A stretch of DNA of 20,627 bases from CAMYLR01 sp039590215 (GTDB taxonomy: Bacteria > Gemmatimonadota > Gemmatimonadetes > JACCXV01 > JAHWKZ01): the NCBI GenBank assembly GCA_039590215.1, contig JBDHFX010000016.1, positions 1-20,627 on the forward strand, read 5' to 3'. Every line of letters starts with the position of its first letter. Within the stretch, counting starts at the first letter, position 1. Positions 1 to 8,156 of this stretch are shown here, in pieces. The translations under genes and the position numbers were made by a program. Under the pieces are notes generated by a model, which was not told the DNA's origin, made no database searches, and saw only the letters and a program-made list of their open reading frames with translations.

Positions 1-104
1 GCCAGCGTGCGTTGGTCGGGGTCGTCTCCCATGACGGTGGCGCCATCGGTCACCGCCAACAGCCCGCCCACCGCCAGCACCATCAGCATCAGTTTCGTTC
101 GCAT
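1..104 (-). CDS. Exported protein, N-terminal fragment (cut by window edge)
   Basis: Only the first 34 codons are present. The translation opens MRTKLMLMVLAVGGLLAV: two basic residues, then a hydrophobic stretch of about 14 residues, a typical Sec signal peptide. No lipobox cysteine is visible, so a soluble periplasmic, secreted or outer-membrane protein is more likely than a lipoprotein. The ATG at 104 has a GGGAGG ribosome-binding site about 9 nt upstream. The gene is divergent from the ribokinase gene, with 131 bp between the two starts. The mature part (DDPDQRTLA...) is too short to assign a family, so the function is unknown. Confidence 0.6.
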   Translation of the reverse strand, partial: MRTKLMLMVLAVGGLLAVTDGATVMGDDPDQRTL

Positions 105-198
105 CGCTCTATGCCTCCCACAGATCGAGGTGTCGATTTCCTGGCCTGACTGACCTGTGCTACCGCCGGGGTGGCCGTTTATTCCATCGGCCGAGCGC

Positions 199-227
199 TG
201 GACGCTGACTCCGGGGGCTCGTAGGCT
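199..227 (+). promoter_or_regulatory. Candidate sigma-70-type promoter for the ribokinase gene
   Basis: TGGACG at 199-204 (4 of 6 to TTGACA) lies 17 bp before TAGGCT at 222-227, which keeps the T, A and final T of TATAAT. The predicted start is at about 234, only 1-3 nt before the GTG start, so the message would be nearly leaderless. A short GGGAAG at 228-233 could alternatively be a weak ribosome-binding site on a transcript from elsewhere. The match is modest and rests on pattern alone. Confidence 0.22.
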
Positions 228-235
228 GGGAAGCC

Positions 236-1162
236 GTGGATCGCCCGTTCGTCCTCGTGGTCGGCTCGATCAATGAAGATCTGGTCGTCAACACCGATCG
301 GTTGCCTCGGCCGGGGGAAACCGTCACGGGGGGTACTTTTCAGCGCTTCGGAGGCGGCAAGGGCGCCAACCAGGCGGTGGCGGCGGCCAGGATCGGCGCC
401 GAGGTGGCTTTCATTGGGGCGGTTGGCGACGACAATTTGGGTGTGGACGCAGTCAAGCGGCTGTGCGAGATCGGGCTCGACGTGACCGGCGTGGCTCGAG
501 TAGAAGAGATGGCGACCGGTATCGCGATCATCGTGGTCGACCAACGCGGAGAGAACCAAATCGCCGTCGCGTCCGGGGCCAACGCGGCCGTGGACCAGGA
601 GCTCGTCGATCGGGCGCTGCACGACCGATCGCTGAGTTCCGGCGGCGTGATGTTGGCGAATCTCGAAGTCGGGGACGGGGCGGTGTTGGCGGCAGCCGAA
701 ACAGCCGTCGCCAACGGTCTGACGCTGGTCCTCAACCCGGCGCCAGCCCGCCCAATCCACGAGCGGTTGTTTGAACTCGCCCCGATCCTGACGCCTAACG
801 AGGGCGAAGCCGAAACACTGACCGGCGTCGCCAAACCAAAGACGGCAGCGGATGCGCTATTTCGCAAGACCGGCACAGCGGTGATCGTGACGCTCGGCGC
901 GGCCGGCGCTCTCGTCGTCGATCGTGATGGCACCCGACGTTACTCGGCGATCGAGGTCGAGCCGGTCGACTCGACCGGCGCCGGTGATGTCTTCAACGGC
1001 GTGCTGGCGGCTCGACTGGCGGCCGGTGACACGCTCGACGACGCGGTACGCTGGGCGATCGCCGGATCCGGCCTGGCGGTCACCGAAAGTGGAGCCAGGA
1101 AGTCGATCGCCACGCCGGAGGCGGTAACGTCACGGCTGGCCGAAGTGCGCGGGCCCATTTAG
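236..1162 (+). CDS. rbsK: Ribokinase (PfkB family carbohydrate kinase)
   Basis: Phosphorylates D-ribose to ribose-5-phosphate with ATP in the cytoplasm. The protein has 308 residues, the usual length for RbsK. The N-terminal strand VLVVGSINEDLV leads to the GGGKGANQ substrate-binding signature at 39-46. NPAPA is at 167-171, the NEGE metal/phosphate motif at 188-191, and the PfkB signature DSTGAGD at 245-251 with D251 as catalytic base. All key residues of a working ribokinase are present. The start is GTG at 236; the reading frame aligns with the family from this point. The nucleoside hydrolase follows after 16 nt, so the pair probably forms an operon in which ribose released from nucleosides is phosphorylated. 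A related PfkB kinase (for example a nucleoside kinase) is possible, but the GGGKGANQ and NPAPA motifs favour ribokinase. Confidence 0.9.
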   Translation: MDRPFVLVVGSINEDLVVNTDRLPRPGETVTGGTFQRFGGGKGANQAVAAARIGAEVAFIGAVGDDNLGVDAVKRLCEIGLDVTGVARVEEMATGIAIIVVDQRGENQIAVASGANAAVDQELVDRALHDRSLSSGGVMLANLEVGDGAVLAAAETAVANGLTLVLNPAPARPIHERLFELAPILTPNEGEAETLTGVAKPKTAADALFRKTGTAVIVTLGAAGALVVDRDGTRRYSAIEVEPVDSTGAGDVFNGVLAARLAAGDTLDDAVRWAIAGSGLAVTESGARKSIATPEAVTSRLAEVRGPI

Positions 1163-1178
1163 AGAATTGGGGGATCCG

Positions 1179-2105
1179 ATGCGAGAGTTCATCGTCGACA
1201 CCGACGCCGGTTCCGACGACGTGGTCGCGCTGATCATGGCCCTCCGTTGGCCGGATGTCGACGTGTTAGCGATCACCACCGTGTCGGGCAATGTCGAGGT
1301 CACGAACGCCGCCCGAAACGCGTTGATCACCACCGAGCTGTGTGGGTCCGATGTGCCGGTGTACGTCGGCAGCGACCGGCCGTTACGGGTGGATCCCCAC
1401 CACGCTCATTTCTTCCATGGGAGCGACGGGTTGGGTGATCGCGGGTATCCCGAGGCGAAACGATCGCCCGAGAGCACGCACGCAGTGGACGCCCTGATCG
1501 CGACGATCCGCGACCACCCAGGCGTCACGCTGGTGACGTTAGGTCCGTTGACAAACATCGCCGCCGCGCTTCGCCGTGAGCCCGATATCGCGACCCATGT
1601 CAATTCGTGTGTCATCATGGGCGGCGCCGCCTGCACAGTCGGCAACATCACTCCAGCCGCCGAGTACAACCTGTGGGTCGATCCCAACGCTTCGAACATC
1701 GTGTTCTCGTCCGGATTGCCGATCGTGATGGTGGGATGGGAGTTGTGTCGGGGCGAGGCGAACCTCGACGATAACGAAATGGACGCGGTGCTGGCGATCG
1801 GCACCGAGCTGGCGCGGTTCGCGATCGATTGCAACGTGGCTGCAATTCAGAGCAATCGAGAGTGGCTCGGCGATCCCGGGCTCGGCCTGCCTGATCCAGT
1901 AGCGATGGCGGTCGCCCTCGATCCCGATCGAGTCGTACGCCGGGCATCGCGACATCACGTCGAGATCGAGCACACCAGCGAGCTGACCCGGGGCATGTCG
2001 GTCGTCGATCAGCTCGGTGTCCGCGACCTGGAAGCGAATGCGACGGTGGTGTGGGAAATCGACGTGCAGCGCTTCAAGGAGATGTTGCGCCAGTCGTTGT
2101 CCTAG
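1179..2105 (+). CDS. Inosine-uridine preferring nucleoside hydrolase family protein
   Basis: Predicted to cleave the N-glycosidic bond of ribonucleosides to base plus ribose. The protein has 308 residues from the ATG at 1179, chosen over a TTG at 1167 because GGGGGA lies at a good distance upstream. The family's calcium-site motif is DTDAGSDD at 7-14. The strand VTLGPLTNIA (117-126), VIMGGA (145-150) and AEYNLWVDP (161-169) are all characteristic. The final calcium-ligand Asp is kept at D239, but the residue before it, the catalytic His of the best-studied enzymes, is Pro238. This puts it with the His-lacking members of the family, so base specificity cannot be read off. The gene lies 16 nt downstream of the ribokinase gene, which supports nucleoside ribose salvage. 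Its TAG stop overlaps the stop of the opposing anti-sigma gene. Confidence 0.87.
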   Translation: MREFIVDTDAGSDDVVALIMALRWPDVDVLAITTVSGNVEVTNAARNALITTELCGSDVPVYVGSDRPLRVDPHHAHFFHGSDGLGDRGYPEAKRSPESTHAVDALIATIRDHPGVTLVTLGPLTNIAAALRREPDIATHVNSCVIMGGAACTVGNITPAAEYNLWVDPNASNIVFSSGLPIVMVGWELCRGEANLDDNEMDAVLAIGTELARFAIDCNVAAIQSNREWLGDPGLGLPDPVAMAVALDPDRVVRRASRHHVEIEHTSELTRGMSVVDQLGVRDLEANATVVWEIDVQRFKEMLRQSLS

Positions 2106-3241
2106 GGACGCCGAGCTAAGAGCGAAGCCAGACTGTCGGCCAGCGCCTGCGCGCGCTCGCGGTCGGCCGGTTCGAGATCGCCGCCAGCTCCCAGACTATC
2201 GTACCAGAAGTTGAGCGCCGCGTTGGCCGCTAGCGTGTCACTCTTGGTGATCGCGTAGTGCGCCCTCATCTCGAACCGTGACAGGGGTTCGGCTTCCGGG
2301 TCGACCTCGATCTGTGCCTCGAGCTTGTCGGCGACGTCTAGGTCGTCGCCCTCGGCCACTTTGGCATCCTCGCCCGCGGCCCGTTTCTGCTTGTAGTAGC
2401 CGTCTTCGGGGATCTCTTCTTCGTCCGGAGTCGGCGGGGCCGCTGCGTCGGGTTTCTCCTGGCCGACTTGGTCACGAAACACCTCGCGTTTTGGCTCGGC
2501 GGCGTGTTCCACCTGGCCCGCCACCCCGACCTCCCGATCGGCGGCAATCTGATTCTCGCGCAGGTCGTCGACCCGTCCACCGGTGATCACGGCAGGTTCG
2601 TCTTTGACCTCGCCGCCGCGCTCGCCGGGGGCCGCCAGGCGAGCGTCGCGATTGATCTCCTCGTTGCGCGCGCCGCGACGCATGTTGTCGAGTTGGCGCA
2701 ACTCACTTTCATCCGAGGACCGCTCGGGTGTTTCGGTTTCCGACTCGAGCCCCCCGACCTCACCCACGTCGCTGGACCGCGTCTCGCCCTCTGGCGGCGG
2801 GGTTTGGGGGCCTTCGACGTTCCGCTCCGACTCCTGGGCCGGGCGCAACGCCCGCGAAACATCCTCCGGCCCACGTACGCCCTGCTGAACCACGATCACC
2901 ACCGCCAACACGGCGACGACTGCGGCAGCGGTCTGTGGCACGTGCCGCGCCAACCAGCCGCGCCGCGAAGCCGCATGCTTGGCCGAGGTTCGAGCCACGA
3001 TCTCCTGCCTGATTCGGGCCCAATCGGGTTCGCTTCCGGCGGCCAACGCGCGTTCGGCGTCGTACCCTTTCTCGACCGTCGCGGCGAACGTGGCTAGGTC
3101 CGCTAGCGCGGCCATGCAGTCTCCGCACACCTCCAAGTGCAAGTCCACCCGACGACGCTGGTCGCCCGACAGCTCGCCGGTTCGGTACTGATCGAGCAAC
3201 GCCACGACGTGCTCGTTGCCGGAGGTCGACCCGGTCGTCAT
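2102..3241 (-). CDS. Membrane anti-sigma factor with zinc-finger (zf-HC2) domain
   Basis: Predicted to hold the adjacent ECF sigma factor inactive at the inner membrane. The 379 residues comprise an N-terminal cytoplasmic anti-sigma domain with the HxxxCxxC zinc motif (H35, C39, C42), a single transmembrane helix near 103-121, and a long extracytoplasmic part of about 255 residues. The first two thirds of that part are strongly acidic and rich in Glu, Arg, Pro and Gly; the end (from about 310) looks helical and more ordered. The chosen ATG at 3241 overlaps the sigma stop as ATGA and has GGAG just upstream; a TTG at 3250 is an alternative start. No enzymatic or known sensory domain was recognised in the outer part, so the signal is unknown. 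The gene converges on the nucleoside hydrolase gene with overlapping stop codons. Confidence 0.82.
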   Translation of the reverse strand: MTTGSTSGNEHVVALLDQYRTGELSGDQRRRVDLHLEVCGDCMAALADLATFAATVEKGYDAERALAAGSEPDWARIRQEIVARTSAKHAASRRGWLARHVPQTAAAVVAVLAVVIVVQQGVRGPEDVSRALRPAQESERNVEGPQTPPPEGETRSSDVGEVGGLESETETPERSSDESELRQLDNMRRGARNEEINRDARLAAPGERGGEVKDEPAVITGGRVDDLRENQIAADREVGVAGQVEHAAEPKREVFRDQVGQEKPDAAAPPTPDEEEIPEDGYYKQKRAAGEDAKVAEGDDLDVADKLEAQIEVDPEAEPLSRFEMRAHYAITKSDTLAANAALNFWYDSLGAGGDLEPADRERAQALADSLASLLARRP

Positions 3242-3849
3242 GGGCTCCAAACAACTCCCTTCGATTCCAGACAGAACCTCATCTTCTCGCGCGCCCGTCC
3301 CAATCGCGACATGACGGTTCCTTCCGGGATGCCGAGCGCGACAGCGATCTCACGATAGGTAAACGCTTCCGCGTGACGCAGATCGAAGCACTCGCGTTGC
3401 TCGGACGGCAGTGTGGCTCGGCATTCCGACAGCGCCAACGCCAGCTCTTGGTTTTCGACGCCCCGGTCGGCCGAGTCGTCGGCAGCAACGATCGGCGCTC
3501 CCTCAGGATCTTGGAACGAAAGCAATCCCCACACCTTTCTCTTTCGCAAAACGTTCAGACAACGGTTTCGCGCGATCGAGTAGATCCACGTATGAAACCG
3601 ATAGGTCGGATCGTAATCTCCCAATCGCTCATAAACCTTGACGAACGTCTCCTGAACAACGTCTTCAGCTTCGTCGGCGTCTCCAAGAAGCCGCACGCAA
3701 CTCCAGTAGAGTCGCCGCTGGTAGCGTTCGACGAGGACCGAGTAATGGCGATCCTCGCCGGCTACGATGCGTTCGATGAGCGCGCCTTCCTCGGCTCGCT
3801 CGTCGGACGTCAACTCCTGTTGCTTGGTACCCGCGGAGTCGGCGTTCAT
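3238..3849 (-). CDS. ECF-type RNA polymerase sigma factor
   Basis: A group 4 sigma-70 factor of 203 residues. Region 2 is clear, with DEAEDVVQETFVKVYERL followed by the -10 recognition helix around YRFHTWIYSIARNRCLN. Region 4 contains LPSEQRECFDLRHAEAFTYR and the helix-turn-helix IAVALGIPEGTVMSRLGRAR. There is no region 1.1 or 3. The start is placed at ATG 3849, 10 nt after the acyl-CoA dehydrogenase stop. The frame is open to a GTG at 3903, but that extension reads through the end of the upstream gene in another frame and adds no sigma-like sequence. The stop overlaps the anti-sigma ATG (ATGA), the standard arrangement for a co-translated sigma/anti-sigma pair. The gene is unusual in lying at the tail of a beta-oxidation cluster. 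The closest ECF subgroup cannot be named from sequence alone. Confidence 0.88.
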   Translation of the reverse strand: MNADSAGTKQQELTSDERAEEGALIERIVAGEDRHYSVLVERYQRRLYWSCVRLLGDADEAEDVVQETFVKVYERLGDYDPTYRFHTWIYSIARNRCLNVLRKRKVWGLLSFQDPEGAPIVAADDSADRGVENQELALALSECRATLPSEQRECFDLRHAEAFTYREIAVALGIPEGTVMSRLGRAREKMRFCLESKGVVWSP

Positions 3850-3859
3850 TCCGCCGCTC

Positions 3860-5593
3860 TCAGCGAGAGCCGGCGCGGTTGTGTCTAGGCAGGTAGGCAC
3901 CACCCGAGTCGGTCAGCTCGCTCGCGACCGCACGGACGTCGTCATCGAGGTTCGATCGCACGGTCGCCACGTTGCGCCGGACGTTACGCCAAGCTTCGTT
4001 GACGATCAGCCTGGCCCGCCGGACATGGGCCGCGCCACGCTCGCCGTCGTCAGCACGCCGCCCGCGATCGGCGCGCGATATCACGGCCGCCATGCGGTAC
4101 AGATCGATCGCGGCCGCAGCGATTCGCTCGAGCACCAATTGGCGCTCGATGATCTTCTCGCCGTGACGCCTGAGCGCCCATTCCACCGCGCCCGCGAAGT
4201 CGGCCACGTACTCGGACAGCGGATCCGCGATCGCCTCGACCTCCGGATGAAGCTCTGGTAGATCCGGGTTGCCAAGCGTACGACGCGCCCGTTCACGGGC
4301 GTACTCCGACAACACTCCTAACTGGTTGATCGGGTCTCGCAGCGCCTTCGCCACGGCCTTTAGGTGGGCGCCAGGTTCCTCGAGCCCGGCCAAGGCGGTG
4401 TACAGGCGCAGGATCTCGTTGGTGCCTTCAAAGATCAGATTGATGCGCGAGTCCCGCAGGTCGCGCTCGTACTCAAACTCCTGCATGTAGCCCATCCCAC
4501 CGGCGATCTGAAGTGCGTCGTTTGTCGCGTGCCAGACCGCTTCCGAGCAGTACACCTTGCAAATCGCGGATTCGAGCGAGTAGTCGTCGTCACCGCTGTC
4601 GACCAGGCCGGTCGTGAGGTACACCATCGACTCGCAGGCGTAAGCCTCGAGCGCCATGTGGACCAGCTTGCCCTGGGTCATTTCGAAACTGGCGATCGAC
4701 CGGTCGAATTGTTGGCGCTCGGTCGCGGCCCGCGTCGCTACCGCGAGCGCGTCCTTGATACCACCCACGCAACCAGCCGCCAATCCCAACCGTCCCGCGT
4801 TCAGGACCCCCATGGCGACCTTGAACCCATGACCGGCGTGACCGAGGACGTGATCGGCGGGAACCACAGTGTTCTCGAAATGGACTTCGGTGGTCGACGA
4901 CCCCCGGATGCCCAGTTTGTGTTCCTCCGACCCGCTGGTGACTCCTCCCAACGATCGTGGAACAATGAACGCGGTGATGCGATCGACAAGTTCCCCATCG
5001 CGTTCGACCTCGGTTTGTGCGAACACGGTGAAGATCTCGGCGAAACCACCGTTGGTAATCCAGATCTTGGTGCCGTTGAGGGTATAAGCGTTGCGATCAG
5101 CGTCGTAAACGGCTCGCGTTTGGATCGATGCCGCGTCGGAGCCGGCGCCCGGCTCGGTTAGCGCGAATGCCGCGAACTGCTCGCCGCGCGCGAGCGGCGG
5201 CAAAAAGCGTTGCTTCTGCTCCTCGGTGCCATAGGCGAGTATGCCCTTGAGACCAATCGACTGGTGCGCGCCGAGCGTCACCACGATCGATGTGTCGATC
5301 GTCGCCACCTTCTCGAAGATCTTGGCGTACAGCGTCTCCGACCCCCCGAACCCATCATAGGCCTCGGGCACCACGATTCCGAAGATGCCGAGCTCGGCCA
5401 ACCCGGAGAGGACTTCAGCCGGGATCTTCGCCTCGGCATCGATCGCTCGGCTGTCGATGTGCTGCTCGGCGAACTGATCGAGCGAGCGCCCCAAGATGTC
5501 AGCGGTCTCCGCCTCGTCGGGTGAGATCTCGGGATACGGGAACAACCCCTCGGGCTCGATATGGCCCAGGAAGAAGGGCCTTACGATGCTCAT
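3860..5593 (-). CDS. Acyl-CoA dehydrogenase, VLCAD/ACAD9-like with C-terminal extension
   Basis: FAD enzyme for the first step of beta-oxidation, acyl-CoA to trans-2-enoyl-CoA, passing electrons to electron-transfer flavoprotein. The 577 residues exceed the roughly 380-400 of classic acyl-CoA dehydrogenases; the extra C-terminal domain (from about 410) is helical and basic, as in mitochondrial VLCAD and ACAD9. Signatures are [11 protein letters not shown] at 143-153, the mid-domain WITNGG at 178-183, and [15 protein letters not shown] at 383-397 with catalytic base E389. The ATG at 5593 was chosen because it overlaps the upstream stop as ATGA and gives the family's usual N-terminus. The frame is open to 5692, but that extension is Arg-rich and overlaps the upstream membrane-protein gene. 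Translation is probably coupled, since no good Shine-Dalgarno precedes the ATG. Confidence 0.92.
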   Translation of the reverse strand: MSIVRPFFLGHIEPEGLFPYPEISPDEAETADILGRSLDQFAEQHIDSRAIDAEAKIPAEVLSGLAELGIFGIVVPEAYDGFGGSETLYAKIFEKVATIDTSIVVTLGAHQSIGLKGILAYGTEEQKQRFLPPLARGEQFAAFALTEPGAGSDAASIQTRAVYDADRNAYTLNGTKIWITNGGFAEIFTVFAQTEVERDGELVDRITAFIVPRSLGGVTSGSEEHKLGIRGSSTTEVHFENTVVPADHVLGHAGHGFKVAMGVLNAGRLGLAAGCVGGIKDALAVATRAATERQQFDRSIASFEMTQGKLVHMALEAYACESMVYLTTGLVDSGDDDYSLESAICKVYCSEAVWHATNDALQIAGGMGYMQEFEYERDLRDSRINLIFEGTNEILRLYTALAGLEEPGAHLKAVAKALRDPINQLGVLSEYARERARRTLGNPDLPELHPEVEAIADPLSEYVADFAGAVEWALRRHGEKIIERQLVLERIAAAAIDLYRMAAVISRADRGRRADDGERGAAHVRRARLIVNEAWRNVRRNVATVRSNLDDDVRAVASELTDSGGAYLPRHNRAGSR

Positions 5594-5973
5594 TTCACGG
5601 TAGTGGCGGACCCTTCCGCCGGTGACTCGGGTCGGTCGGGAAGCCGCCGAGCGAGGAAAATGCCGCCGATCAGCAGCAGGAATCCGACGCACAAGAGGAT
5701 CGCGCTGTTGGCCATCACCATGTCGACGACCGGCTCGGTCCGCGCCGGGAACACCTGCGTCAGCTCACTGGCTCGGCGTAGCTGCTCGTACCAGCCGATG
5801 ATCGTCATTCCGGGCACGACAATCCCAGCCACCGCCAGGACTCTCATTAGCGTCGCCGGCCAGACCGACGATCGGCCACGACCGAGGGCGTAGACGGCCA
5901 TCATCGCGAGCGCGATGGCACCCATAATCGCCGGCGCGGTCGCGGCGAACAGCGGCTCCAAGAGATCGATCAC
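5590..5973 (-). CDS. Small three-helix membrane protein of unknown function
   Basis: Not a family I recognise. The 127-residue protein has three predicted membrane helices, at about 8-30, 41-61 and 86-108, and a polar 18-residue C-terminal tail ([17 protein letters not shown] region). A polar loop with WYEQLRRASELTQ lies between helices 2 and 3. One Cys (C95) sits in helix 3; there is no heme or iron-sulfur motif. The GTG start overlaps the fadJ-like stop (GTGA), and its TGA overlaps the acyl-CoA dehydrogenase start (ATGA), so the gene is translated between two beta-oxidation enzymes with no gaps. This context suggests a membrane partner, for example an anchor or electron-transfer helper for the VLCAD-like enzyme, or a fatty-acid-linked membrane protein. 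That role is inference only. Confidence 0.75.
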   Translation of the reverse strand: MIDLLEPLFAATAPAIMGAIALAMMAVYALGRGRSSVWPATLMRVLAVAGIVVPGMTIIGWYEQLRRASELTQVFPARTEPVVDMVMANSAILLCVGFLLLIGGIFLARRLPDRPESPAEGSATTVK

Positions 5974-8156
5974 AGTCCCAGACCGGGTTGGGAATCCTCG
6001 CTGCCCGATCCCTCCGCTCGCGGCGCGCCGTAGAAGCCTCCCTCCCAGCGGGCACGCTCACGGAGCTCTGGGGCCGGCGCAAAACGCGAATCGATCGCCG
6101 CCGACCATTCGTCGAGTCGATCTACGATCGGCACCAAGCCTACGTCGTCCGCCCAACGCAGCAGCCCACCTCGAAACGGTGGCCACCCGATGCCCATTAC
6201 GAGCGCCAGATCGCCGTCGCCGGGGCTGGCGACGATCTGCTCGGTCAGCGCGCGGGCAGCCTCGTTGACCATCGGATAGATACACCGCGTCACCAAGTAG
6301 CCGGCTTCAAACACGGCGGCTTCTCCAACCCCCTCCGGTCCCATGCCCAGCTCGGTTCGCAGGCCACCGTCGGCCGACTTTCTCTGTCCGTCTTCGTATA
6401 GATAGAACCCACGCTCCGACTTCCTGCCCATCCGGCCGGAGTGCTCGAGTCGTTGGAGCAGCGAGTGCGGCCGCATGCGATCGGGAAACGCTGCCGCCAT
6501 GACCTTGCCGACTTTGGCCGCCACGTCGAGCCCGATTTCATCGAGCAGCGCCAACGGACCCATCGGCAGCCCGAACTCTTCGAGCGCGTGGTCGAGCGCC
6601 TCTATCGAAACACCCTCGGCGTACAGATGGGCGGCCTCGTTCAGATACGGCATCAGGAGCCGATTGACCCAGAAACCCGGACCGTCGCGAACCACGACCG
6701 GCGTCTTCCCGAGATGGCGCGCCAGCTCGTGCAATGTGGCCACCGCCGTCGGTGAAGTGTGCTCACCGCGAACGATCTCAACCAGCGGCATCTTCTCGAC
6801 CGGGTTGAAGAAGTGAAGCCCGCCGAATCGGTCGGGCCGATCGAGAACCGTGGCCAGATCATCGACCAACAGCGATGACGTGTTGGTGGCCAGCACGGTC
6901 TCGGCTCCGACCTTCGACTCGAGCTCGGCCAGCACGCGGTGCTTGATCGCCAGGTCCTCGACGATCGCTTCGATCACGACGTCGGACCGCTGAAAACCCC
7001 GGTAAGACGTCGTTCCCGAGATACGGTTCATCAAGTGCCGGACCTCGCGCGCGGTGAACTTCTTTTTGCGCTCTAGACGGCGGGCGATCTTCGACGCATG
7101 CGCGAATCCCGCGGCCACCCGATCGGCATCGATGTCCTTCAGGCGAACCTCGATCCCGTTGTAGGCCGCCACTTCGGCGATGCCGCCGCCCATGACGCCA
7201 GCGCCCAAGACACCCAGCCGCCGGACGTCGCGAGGCGATCCGTCTGCGAATGGCCTTCGCGCTGCCTCACGACGCTGAAATAGCCACATCAAGTTTCGCG
7301 CGACAGGCGAGGTAGCCAGCTCGCCAACCGCTTCGGCCTCCGCTTCGAGCCCCGCGGCCAACCCGCCGACATGGCCGGCTTCGACCGCGCCGATGGCCGC
7401 GAGGGGGGCGGGGTAGTGGCCCCCGGTCCGTTCACGAACGCGGCGTCGACTCTGATTGAACACCAGCTTCCTCCCGAACGGGTTGCGCTCGAGGACGTAG
7501 CCCGCCAACCCACGACCGGCCCCGCCCGGTACCCGCCGGCCGCCGGACGCTGCTCGCGCCACCTCCTCCGCGGCGTCGAGCAGTTTGGACACCGGGACCA
7601 CCCGATCAACCAAACCGATTCGCTTGGCGCGGCTACCCGAAACCAAGCGGCTGGTCAGGATCAGCTGCAGCGCTTGCTGAAGCCCTACCAGTCGCGGCGC
7701 GCGTTGCGTACCGCCCCAAGCCGGGATGATACCGAGCTGGACCTCGGGAAACCCCAGTTGGGTTGCTCGATCGTCGGTTGCGACACGGAACGAGCACGCC
7801 AATGCAAACTCGAGCCCACCGCCGACACAGGCGCCATGGATCGCGGCAACCGTCGGCACAGAGACGTCGGCTACACGCTGAAACACCTCCTGGCCGCGGC
7901 GTGCCAATGCAACCGCTGATTCACGCGAGTCAACGGCGGCCAGCATTTCGATATCGGCTCCGGCGATGAACGTATCGGGCTTCGCGGAACGAAAGACGAT
8001 GCCGGCGAGATCGCCGCGAGCGGCAAGCTCGCTCAGCACCTGCTCGAGTTCATCGAGGGTGTCCCCCGACCACAGGTTGACCCGCTTTTCAGGAGTGTCG
8101 AAAATGACCTGGGCCAAACCGGCGGCGTCGACGAGGTAATCGAACGCTTTCGACAT
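5970..8156 (-). CDS. fadJ: Enoyl-CoA hydratase / 3-hydroxyacyl-CoA dehydrogenase (beta-oxidation alpha subunit)
   Basis: Bifunctional enzyme for steps two and three of fatty-acid beta-oxidation in the cytoplasm, working with the thiolase encoded just upstream. It has 728 residues, the usual FadB/FadJ length. The N-terminal crotonase domain has the oxyanion-hole region IAGADIEML (64-72) and both catalytic glutamates, E116 in GGGLEFALAC and E138 in FPEVQLGIIPAWGGTQR. The dehydrogenase domain begins near 310 with the NAD motif GAGVMG (318-323) and has the catalytic pair H448 and E460 in GLHFFNPVEKMPLVEIV. The ATG at 8156 overlaps the thiolase stop (TGATG) with GAGGG just upstream. The frame stays open to 8381, but that part lies within the thiolase gene and does not look like a FadJ N-terminus. 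FadJ is preferred over FadB because its partner resembles FadI; the distinction is not certain. Confidence 0.93.
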   Translation of the reverse strand: MSKAFDYLVDAAGLAQVIFDTPEKRVNLWSGDTLDELEQVLSELAARGDLAGIVFRSAKPDTFIAGADIEMLAAVDSRESAVALARRGQEVFQRVADVSVPTVAAIHGACVGGGLEFALACSFRVATDDRATQLGFPEVQLGIIPAWGGTQRAPRLVGLQQALQLILTSRLVSGSRAKRIGLVDRVVPVSKLLDAAEEVARAASGGRRVPGGAGRGLAGYVLERNPFGRKLVFNQSRRRVRERTGGHYPAPLAAIGAVEAGHVGGLAAGLEAEAEAVGELATSPVARNLMWLFQRREAARRPFADGSPRDVRRLGVLGAGVMGGGIAEVAAYNGIEVRLKDIDADRVAAGFAHASKIARRLERKKKFTAREVRHLMNRISGTTSYRGFQRSDVVIEAIVEDLAIKHRVLAELESKVGAETVLATNTSSLLVDDLATVLDRPDRFGGLHFFNPVEKMPLVEIVRGEHTSPTAVATLHELARHLGKTPVVVRDGPGFWVNRLLMPYLNEAAHLYAEGVSIEALDHALEEFGLPMGPLALLDEIGLDVAAKVGKVMAAAFPDRMRPHSLLQRLEHSGRMGRKSERGFYLYEDGQRKSADGGLRTELGMGPEGVGEAAVFEAGYLVTRCIYPMVNEAARALTEQIVASPGDGDLALVMGIGWPPFRGGLLRWADDVGLVPIVDRLDEWSAAIDSRFAPAPELRERARWEGGFYGAPRAEGSGSEDSQPGLGL

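Noticed and set aside
3850..3903. GTG start at 3903 for the sigma factor
   Set aside because: The extra 18 residues come from reading the end of the acyl-CoA dehydrogenase gene in another frame. The ATG at 3849 gives a typical ECF length.
4364..5161. Plus-strand open frame of 265 codons
   Set aside because: It is antisense to the acyl-CoA dehydrogenase coding region, whose signature motifs are intact. High GC content commonly opens such antisense frames.
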